This document shows positions 7,336 to 12,677 of a stretch of DNA of 16,532 bases, in pieces. The translations under genes and the position numbers were made by a program. Where the stretch lies: the NCBI GenBank assembly GCA_025937075.1, contig JAICSD010000038.1, positions 1 to 16,532 of the forward strand. Reading direction: 5' to 3'. The stretch comes from Vicinamibacteria bacterium. GTDB lineage: Bacteria > Acidobacteriota > Vicinamibacteria > Vicinamibacterales > 2-12-FULL-66-21. Under the pieces are notes generated by a model. The model saw only the letters and a list, made by a program, of their open reading frames with translations, was not told where the DNA came from and searched no databases. The stretch's first letter is position 1. Every line of letters begins with the position of its first letter.

Positions 7336-7683
7336 TCAAGTAGCTGATTCCTGCGTCAGCCAGTCCGCGATACTCTCGCGCGTCCATCGATGGTCGTCGT
7401 TCAGGTGAACGATCATCGGCGCAAGCGGCAATCGCTTGTTGCAATTTTCATGCGGGCACCGTTTCGTGACCTCGTCCAGGCAACGGAACAACCGCTCGAG
7501 ATGATCCGGGATCAACTTTCCGTGCTGTCGGGGCAGGTGATACACGCCCTCGTAGACAGCGCCGAGCGCGCACGAGCCGCCCTTCTCGTCGAAATAACTG
7601 CCGAAGCACTGGGGTCCACGCTGCGATCCGACGCGAATGAAGTCGGCGAGCTCTTTCTGTTCGCTCTGAAGCGGTGTGACCAT
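7336..7683 (-). CDS. Small conserved hypothetical protein with C2H2 zinc-like motif
   Basis: The 115-residue protein starts MVTPLQSEQKEL. This ATG (7683) is preferred over an in-frame ATG 9 codons upstream because GGAGGG sits 6 nt before it. The C-terminal part reads RCPHENCNKRLPLAPMIVHL then NDDHRWTRESIADWL. Cys76-x4-Cys81-x11-His93-x4-His98 has the spacing of a single C2H2-like zinc site, followed by an amphipathic helix. Three more Cys (26, 38, 68) lie upstream, one in GGSCALGAVYEGVY. I recall similar HLNDxHxW endings in uncharacterised bacterial and phage proteins, but I cannot name a characterised relative. There is no signal peptide. It is the first gene of the minus-strand group, 66 bp before the DUF349 gene. 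Function unknown; metal or nucleic-acid binding is inferred from the motif only. Confidence 0.8.
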   Translation of the reverse strand: MVTPLQSEQKELADFIRVGSQRGPQCFGSYFDEKGGSCALGAVYEGVYHLPRQHGKLIPDHLERLFRCLDEVTKRCPHENCNKRLPLAPMIVHLNDDHRWTRESIADWLTQESAT

Positions 7684-7863
7684 GATCGCCCTCCGGCGAA
7701 GGATCCTCATTGTAACGCAGCCGTCGTTGACGGATGTGGCGCGGGCCGCCTAACATCAAGGATCCATTCGCTTGAATAACGCTCAACGGTCTTTTGGTCT
7801 ACGGACGTCGGTACACCAGCCATTCGTCATATCCGGCGTGCTGCCCGTCCCAGGTCCTCATCC
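7684..7863. promoter_or_regulatory. Divergent intergenic region (zinc-motif gene / ppiA)
   Basis: This 180-bp spacer must hold the start signals for both flanking genes. On the minus strand TACAAT (plus ATTGTA, 7708-7713) is a fair -10, but nothing like TTGACA lies 17 nt upstream of it. Next to it lies the small palindrome CCGTCGTTGACGG (7721-7733), a conceivable operator. On the plus strand TTGAAT (7771-7776) is a candidate -35 without a convincing -10. AAGGATCC occurs twice (near 7700 and 7750). I see no small gene or RNA here. Confidence 0.3.
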
Positions 7864-8439
7864 ATGCTGATACCAGGGTTCCTGTTCCTCGTCTTCCTGC
7901 AGACGCAAGCCCCGGCGCAGACGCCGCCCGCTGCAACCAACCCCCAGGTCGTTGTCGACACCTCGCTCGGGTCCTTCACGATCGAGTTGTTCCAGGACAA
8001 GTCGCCCGTCTCGGTCGAGAACTTTCTGCAATACGTCCACGACGGCTTCTACTCCGGCACGATCTTTCATCGCGTCGTCGCCGGCTATGTCGTACAAGGT
8101 GGCGGGTACACGCCGGACCTGACGGAGAAGCCGGCGCGTCCGCCGATTCAGAACGAAGCCACCAACGGCCTCAGCAATCAGCGCGGCACCGTGGCGATGG
8201 CGCGCACGCGTTTGGTACGGAGCGCGACCTCGCAGTTCTTCGTCAACGTCGCCGACAATCACCGGCTGGATCACACGGGCTACGCGCCCGATGATTTCGG
8301 CTACGCCGTCTTCGGCCGCGTGATCGATGGGATGGACGTCGTCGATCAGATCTCCAGGGTGCGGACGACGATCAAGGACGGCATGGAGAACGTGCCGATC
8401 GATCCGGTGATGATCAAGGGGATCACGGTGAAGCGGTGA
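7864..8439 (+). CDS. ppiA: Exported cyclophilin-type peptidyl-prolyl isomerase (PpiA-like)
   Basis: The 191-residue protein has a short hydrophobic N-terminus (MLIPGFLFLVFLQTQ, cleavage near residue 19) without the usual basic residues, then one complete cyclophilin domain. Landmarks are FHRVV with the catalytic Arg70, VVQGGGYTPDL (77-86), IQNEATNGLSNQRGTVAMAR (95-114) and ATSQFFVNVADNHRLDH (121-137). These match Escherichia coli PpiA closely, and DFGYAVFGRVIDGMDVVDQI also fits. It speeds cis-trans isomerisation at proline during folding of exported proteins. The ribosome site is weak (AGGT, 8 nt before the ATG). Its stop overlaps the start of the MFS gene. Length is normal for a secreted cyclophilin. 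Confidence 0.93.
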   Translation: MLIPGFLFLVFLQTQAPAQTPPAATNPQVVVDTSLGSFTIELFQDKSPVSVENFLQYVHDGFYSGTIFHRVVAGYVVQGGGYTPDLTEKPARPPIQNEATNGLSNQRGTVAMARTRLVRSATSQFFVNVADNHRLDHTGYAPDDFGYAVFGRVIDGMDVVDQISRVRTTIKDGMENVPIDPVMIKGITVKR

Positions 8440-9617
8440 GCCGGCCGCTTCTCGTCATCTTCCTCACCATCCTCGTCAACCTGATCGGCTTCGGGATCAT
8501 CATCCCGCTGCTGCCGTTCTACGCGGAGACGTTCGGCGCGTCGCCGCTCGCGATCGGGCTGCTGTTCGCGTCGTTCTCGGTGTGTCAGCTGATCGCCTCG
8601 CCGTTTCTCGGCCAGTGGTCCGATCGCTGGGGGCGACGCCCGATTCTCATCTTCAGTCTCATCGGCACCGTCGTGAGCTTCGTCATGCTGGCGCTCGCGC
8701 ACAGCCTCGCGCTCCTGTTCGTGGCGCGCGCCGTCGACGGTCTGTCCGGCGGCAACATCACGACGGCGCGCGCGTACATCGGCGACATCACGACGGAAGA
8801 GAACCGCGCGCGCGCGTTCGGCATGCTCGGCGCGGCGTTCGGTCTCGGATTCATCATCGGCCCCGGCCTCGGCGGATTGTTCGCGCGCATCAGCTACACC
8901 GCGCCGATCTGGGCCGCTGCGATCATCACCGTCGTCGCAACGGTTCTCGCATGGCTGTGGCTGCCGGAAACGGTGCATCGCGTCCATGCCGTCGCAGGGT
9001 CGCCATGGAAGGCGCTGCGCGACCTCGGGCACAGGCCGGCGCTTCGGCTGCTGTTCGCGATCGACTTTCTCTACTGGGGCTCCTTCGCCGTCTATCAGAC
9101 GACGTTCGCGCTGTTTGGCGAGCGGCGATTTGGATTCGACGCGACGCACATCGGGTACCTGCTCAGTGCATTTGGATTTCTCGGGGTCGTCGTGCAGGGC
9201 GGATTCGTGGGCGCCGTCGTGCGGCGAATTGGTGAGCGGCGCACGCTGACCATCGGGCTGCTCTGCGCGGCGGCGGGCTGGGGCGGCAGCGCCATGACGC
9301 ACTCGCTGTCCGTCTTCATCGCGCTGCTGGTGCCGGGCGCGATCGGGATTGGGTTCTGCAATCCGGCGCTGACGTCGCTCGTGAGCGGCGCGGCCGGGCG
9401 GCACGAGCAGGGACGCGTACAAGGGGCTGCCGGCGCGCTCGAGAGCCTGGGCCGGACGCTCGGTCCGGTGTGGGGCAACGGCGCGCTGCAGTGGTTCGGT
9501 GAAGGAACGGCGTACGGATCAGCGGCGCTCGTGCTGATCGGCACCGCAGTGCTCAGCACGCGATATCACGCGCGGGCGAGCTCCCGTTCGAGCCTCGATA
9601 CCAGCCTGTCGAGTTGA
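8436..9617 (+). CDS. TetA-like MFS drug exporter
   Basis: The 393-residue inner-membrane protein has about 12 hydrophobic segments. Motif A is GQWSDRWGRRP (59-69) in the TM2-TM3 loop and antiporter motif C is GFIIGPGLGG (138-147). The N-terminus LVNLIGFGIIIPLLPFYAE and AYIGDITTEENRARAFGM are typical of the TCR/Tet (DHA1) branch, which exports drugs in exchange for protons. The substrate is unknown, and similarity to TetA does not prove tetracycline resistance. Translation starts at GTG 8436 inside the ppiA stop (GTGA overlap), with GGTGA just upstream, suggesting coupled translation. The 3' end overlaps the convergent pepF gene by 52 bp. Confidence 0.92.
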   Translation: MSRPLLVIFLTILVNLIGFGIIIPLLPFYAETFGASPLAIGLLFASFSVCQLIASPFLGQWSDRWGRRPILIFSLIGTVVSFVMLALAHSLALLFVARAVDGLSGGNITTARAYIGDITTEENRARAFGMLGAAFGLGFIIGPGLGGLFARISYTAPIWAAAIITVVATVLAWLWLPETVHRVHAVAGSPWKALRDLGHRPALRLLFAIDFLYWGSFAVYQTTFALFGERRFGFDATHIGYLLSAFGFLGVVVQGGFVGAVVRRIGERRTLTIGLLCAAAGWGGSAMTHSLSVFIALLVPGAIGIGFCNPALTSLVSGAAGRHEQGRVQGAAGALESLGRTLGPVWGNGALQWFGEGTAYGSAALVLIGTAVLSTRYHARASSRSSLDTSLSS

Positions 9618-11410
9618 TCGACGACGGCGCGCACGGTGTCGGGCTGACTCAGATCGACGCCTGCCTTGCGCAGCTGCTCCATTGGATAGTCGTTGCCGCC
9701 CGAGCGGAGCAGCGTGAGGTAGCGCGCGCGCGCTTCCGCCACCGTGGCGCCGTCCCCCGTGATCTCCTGTGCGATCTTTGCGGCGGACGCGAAACACGTT
9801 GCGTATTGGTAGACGTAGTACGGCGAATTGAAGAAGTGCGGGATTCGCGCCCACGTGATCCCCGTCAACGCATTCATGTCGATCGCGTCGCCGTAGTAAT
9901 CCTTCAGGAGCTGCGTGTACATCTCCGTCAGGATCTCGGACGTGATCGGCTGATCGTTTTCCGCGAGCCGGTGCGCGCGCAGCTCGTAATCCGCGAAGAG
10001 GACCTGCGTATAGAACGTGCCGGTGATGTTGTCGATCGCGTGCTGCAGCAGCACGATCCGTTCGGCCGGGTCCGTCGATCTCGCGAGCATGTACTCGAGC
10101 AGCAGCGCCTCGCTGAGCGTGGACGGCACCTCCGCGACGAAGATCGTGTAGTTCGAGTAGATGAACGGCTGCGTCTCGTGCGACAGAATCGTGTGCATCG
10201 AGTGGCCCATCTCGTGCGCCGTCGTGAACACGTCGTCCAGCGTATCGGTGTAGTTCAGCAGCATGTACGGGTGCGTCCCGTACACGGGCGCTGAGTACGC
10301 GCCCGAGCGCTTGCCATCGTTCTCGTAGACATCGATCCAGCGGCAGCCGAATCCCGTGCGCAGCCGCGCCTGGTAATCCGGGCCGAGCGGCGCGACGGAG
10401 TCGACGATCCAGTCGAGCACTTCCTCGTACTGATACTTCTTCTCGAAGGTCACGAGCGGAATCGAAAAGTCGTACACGTGGTACGACGGCACGCCGAGCA
10501 TCTTCCGGCGCAGCCGATGGTATCGACGCAGCGGCTCGGTGCCCGCCCTCGTCGTCTCGATCAGATTTTCGACGACGGACGTCGGGATGTTGTCGCCGTG
10601 GAGCGCGGCGTCGAGCGTGCTGGCGTAGCCGCGTGCGCGAGACTGGAACAGGTCGCGCTGGCAGACGCCGTTGTAGAGCGCGGCGTACGTGTTGAGGTTG
10701 CCGCGATAGGTTTCGTGCAGCGCGGTGAACGCCTTTTCGCGGTCGCTCTGCTCGCGGCGGGTCGCGAGGATCGCGCGATACTGCCCATACGAGACGGTCA
10801 CCGTCTCGCCGGTCGACAGCGTGATGGACGGAAATGTGGCGTCGGCCGTCGAGATCGCCCAGTACGAGTCGTTCGGTGAGGACGCCAGCCGGCTGGCGAG
10901 GGACATCAGGCGTTCGCCGGCTTCGTCGAGAACGTGCTCCTGCTGGCGGTAGAGATCTTCGATCGCGAAGCGATAAAGGCGGAGCGGCTCATCGCGATCC
11001 ATCCATTCCCGCACCGTCTCGAGCGGAATCTGCAGCAGTTCGGGATTGAACCAGGATTCCGCCTGTTTCCAGCGCGCGAAGAGAATCTGCACCTGCTGCC
11101 GGCGCGCGTTGACGGTGTTGTCGCGCTGATCTTCGTCGTACTGCAGCGACGGGTAATACCACACGCGATACGCGAGCTGCCCGAGCTGCTCGGAGAGGCG
11201 GAACGCCTGTAGCAGACGATCAGGTCCCTGCGCCAGCGTACCCTTGAGGGCCGCATAGCGATCGACGCCCGCTTCGAGCTGCGTGTACGCCGCCTGCCAC
11301 GCGTCCCAGCTCTCGAAGATGTCGGCAAGATTCCACTTGAAGCGTTCGGCGATGTCCTCGCGCCGCCGGCTTCTCGCCTGCGGAGCCTGCGCCACTGCGT
11401 CGGTCGTCAT
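9566..11410 (-). CDS. pepF: Oligoendopeptidase F (M3B zinc metallopeptidase)
   Basis: The 614-residue protein has the M3 zinc site TTAHEMGHSMHTILSH. His399 and His403 bind zinc, Glu400 is the general base, and Glu427 in FVAEVPST is the third ligand. The N-terminal helical part (about 20-200, RFKWNLADIFESWDAWQAAY and QLGQLAYRVWYYPSLQYDED) and the C-terminal NSPYYVYQYATCFASAAKI block fit PepF. There is no signal peptide, so it cleaves short peptides in the cytosol. Length is usual for the family (about 600). The ATG at 11410 has no usable Shine-Dalgarno, but a TATAGT hexamer ends 6 nt upstream. It is divergent from the iron-permease-like gene (92 bp) and convergent with, and overlapping, the MFS gene. 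Confidence 0.95.
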   Translation of the reverse strand: MTTDAVAQAPQARSRRREDIAERFKWNLADIFESWDAWQAAYTQLEAGVDRYAALKGTLAQGPDRLLQAFRLSEQLGQLAYRVWYYPSLQYDEDQRDNTVNARRQQVQILFARWKQAESWFNPELLQIPLETVREWMDRDEPLRLYRFAIEDLYRQQEHVLDEAGERLMSLASRLASSPNDSYWAISTADATFPSITLSTGETVTVSYGQYRAILATRREQSDREKAFTALHETYRGNLNTYAALYNGVCQRDLFQSRARGYASTLDAALHGDNIPTSVVENLIETTRAGTEPLRRYHRLRRKMLGVPSYHVYDFSIPLVTFEKKYQYEEVLDWIVDSVAPLGPDYQARLRTGFGCRWIDVYENDGKRSGAYSAPVYGTHPYMLLNYTDTLDDVFTTAHEMGHSMHTILSHETQPFIYSNYTIFVAEVPSTLSEALLLEYMLARSTDPAERIVLLQHAIDNITGTFYTQVLFADYELRAHRLAENDQPITSEILTEMYTQLLKDYYGDAIDMNALTGITWARIPHFFNSPYYVYQYATCFASAAKIAQEITGDGATVAEARARYLTLLRSGGNDYPMEQLRKAGVDLSQPDTVRAVVDQLDRLVSRLERELARA

Positions 11411-11416
11411 GAACTC

Positions 11417-11422
11417 ACTATA
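11417..11422 (-). promoter_or_regulatory. Candidate -10 element for a leaderless pepF transcript
   Basis: TATAGT on the minus strand (5 of 6 matches to TATAAT) ends 6 nt before the pepF ATG (intervening GAGTTC). Transcription would start at or next to the start codon. No convincing -35 is seen 17-18 nt upstream. Confidence 0.4.
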
Positions 11423-11428
11423 TCGCTA

Positions 11429-11478
11429 CGAGTGCATCGTCGGACGTAGGGCGGCCCTTTCAGGCCCGCCTGCACTCG
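11429..11478. repeat. REP-like element nested in an 8-bp inverted repeat
   Basis: The core at 11446-11470 begins GTAG and folds as GGCGGCC (11450-11456) with GGCCCGCC (11463-11470), one bulged C, loop CTTTCA. This is the layout of a REP sequence. Around it, CGAGTGCA (11429-11436) pairs perfectly with TGCACTCG (11471-11478). It fills more than half of the 92-bp spacer between divergent pepF and the iron-permease-like gene, where the promoters of both must also lie. It resembles 880-904 at 19 of 25 positions. Confidence 0.6.
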
Positions 11479-11502
11479 ATTAGGATTTCGCCGGAGGTCG
11501 AG

Positions 11503-11982
11503 ATGGGCCGCAGCAGACGCGGAGGCATTGGAAGCTGGTTCGAGCGATTTTCCACGACCGTGACCGTGTGGACGGGCAGCAGCACCGCGTTCGCCATCGC
11601 GTGCGCGACGATCATCGTCTGGGCGGCGCTGGGGCCGATCTTTCACTTCTCGGACACCTGGCAGCTCGTCATCAACACGGGCACGACGATCGTCACGTTC
11701 CTGATGGTCTTCCTGATTCAGCGGACGCAGAACAAGGACTCGCTCGCGTTGCAGTTGAAGCTGAACGAGCTGGTGGCTGCCATCGAAGGCGCGAGCAACC
11801 GGCTGATCGACGTCGAGGATCTCGGCGAGGATGAACTGCGCCTCCTGCACGAGTACTACTCGCGCCTCGCGAGGATGGCGAAGAAGGACGAGCGGCTCGG
11901 CGAGTCGCACTCCGTCGAGGAGGCCGAAGAGCGGCATACGTCGAAGGCCAGGACGCGGAAGAAGGGCGGCAAGCAGGTGTAA
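11503..11982 (+). CDS. Low-affinity iron permease family membrane protein
   Basis: This 159-residue protein has two membrane segments (about 27-47, TAFAIACATIIVWAALGPIF; and 52-74, TWQLVINTGTTIVTFLMVFL) joined by the short loop HFSDTW. These are followed by QRTQNKDSLALQLKLNELVAAIEGASN and a basic, Lys/Arg-rich C-terminus. This pattern matches the bacterial low-affinity iron permease family (Pfam PF04120). The name comes from weak similarity to yeast Fet4; with only two helices, iron transport by the bacterial members is unproven. GGAGGT sits 4 nt before the ATG, a strong Shine-Dalgarno, and TAGGAT (11481-11486) is a possible -10. The stop lies 9 bp from the stop of the convergent hydrolase gene. 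Confidence 0.88.
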   Translation: MGRSRRGGIGSWFERFSTTVTVWTGSSTAFAIACATIIVWAALGPIFHFSDTWQLVINTGTTIVTFLMVFLIQRTQNKDSLALQLKLNELVAAIEGASNRLIDVEDLGEDELRLLHEYYSRLARMAKKDERLGESHSVEEAEERHTSKARTRKKGGKQV

Positions 11983-11991
11983 AGAGGTACC

Positions 11992-12633
11992 CTACGCCAG
12001 ATCGCGCACGAACGATTGGACCGCATCGAGCACGTCCTTCATCACGTCCGCCTGCGTGCGGCCGGTGCGTGCCGGTACCTTGAACGAGTGGTCGCCTGAA
12101 GCCACTTCGTGGAGTACGCAGCCGCGGTTCAGGCGCGTGAGCAGCTCACGGATCTCCTCCGCGGTCCCAAATGCGTCGGCAGTTCCCTGGACGAACAGCA
12201 TCGGCTGTGCGATCGCCGGCAAGTGCGCGTCGCGTCGCTGCTGCGGCTTGCCGGGCGGGTGCAGTGGGTAGCCGAGAAAGACGAGACCTGCGGCGGACGG
12301 GGTGATCGACGCCGCCACCTGCGACGCGATCCGTCCGCCCATCGACTTGCCGCCGATGAACAGCGGCAGCCTCCCGAACGCATCGTCCGCACGCGCGCGG
12401 TCGATGGCCTCCCGCCACGCAGCGTCCAGCACCGGCCCCTTGTCCGGAACCGTTCGTCCCATTGCGATGTACGGAAAGTCGAACGTTGCGGTAACGATAC
12501 CGCGTGCGGCGAGTCCGCGCGCCGCCGCGACCATGAACGCGCTCTTCTGTCCCGCGCCTGCGCCGTGCGCGAGCACGAGAGCGGCGACGGGATTTTCCGT
12601 GCGATAGACTGACAGCCTGGCCTCGTATGGCAC
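11992..12633 (-). CDS. Alpha/beta hydrolase, KANL3/Tex30 type
   Basis: The 213-residue protein has the early oxyanion-type motif LAHGAGAGQ (21-29) and the nucleophile elbow GGKSMGGR (Ser97). Asp153 in GTADAFG and His182 in SGDHSFK complete the triad at normal spacing for a compact alpha/beta hydrolase. The block FLGYPLHPPGKP (119-130) is characteristic of the KANL3/Tex30 and dienelactone-hydrolase-like group. There is no signal peptide, so it is probably cytosolic; the substrate is unknown, an ester being the default guess. The start is GTG 12633. There is no Shine-Dalgarno, but CATAAT lies 6 nt upstream. It is divergent from the M1 peptidase with only 44 bp between the start codons. Confidence 0.88.
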   Translation of the reverse strand: MPYEARLSVYRTENPVAALVLAHGAGAGQKSAFMVAAARGLAARGIVTATFDFPYIAMGRTVPDKGPVLDAAWREAIDRARADDAFGRLPLFIGGKSMGGRIASQVAASITPSAAGLVFLGYPLHPPGKPQQRRDAHLPAIAQPMLFVQGTADAFGTAEEIRELLTRLNRGCVLHEVASGDHSFKVPARTGRTQADVMKDVLDAVQSFVRDLA

Positions 12634-12639
12634 GTGACG

Positions 12640-12647
12640 ATTATGGT
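12640..12647. promoter_or_regulatory. Overlapping divergent -10-like hexamers
   Basis: On the minus strand CATAAT (12645-12640) ends 6 nt before the hydrolase GTG, fitting a leaderless transcript. On the plus strand TATGGT (12642-12647) overlaps it and could serve the M1 gene. No clear -35 is seen on either side, so both are tentative. Confidence 0.3.
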
Positions 12648-12648
12648 C

Positions 12649-12668
12649 CGCGCAACGAAAGTTGCGCG
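12649..12668 (+). other. GNRA-type tetraloop hairpin before the M1 peptidase start
   Basis: CGCGCAAC pairs perfectly with GTTGCGCG around a GAAA tetraloop, a very stable RNA fold if transcribed rightward. It ends 9 nt before the chosen ATG (12678). No Shine-Dalgarno lies between hairpin and start, so it may influence initiation, or may simply be a DNA palindrome in the divergent promoter. Confidence 0.5.
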
Positions 12669-12677
12669 CTACAACCC

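Noticed and set aside
7336..7710. Toxin-antitoxin or phage-related system around the zinc-motif gene
   Set aside because: No partner of toxin type; the neighbouring gene is a large DUF349 protein and no phage gene is in the window.
8346..9422. A 358-codon minus-strand frame opposite the MFS gene
   Set aside because: Extreme Arg/Asp/Glu content and no domain; the MFS reading explains the region.
11982..11992. Bidirectional terminator between the convergent iron-permease-like and hydrolase genes
   Set aside because: Only 9 bp separate the stop codons, and apart from GGTACC there is no stem-loop or T-run.
12627..12677. Upstream in-frame ATG for the M1 peptidase
   Set aside because: It adds a polar 17-residue stretch before the signal peptide and would overlap the divergent hydrolase start.
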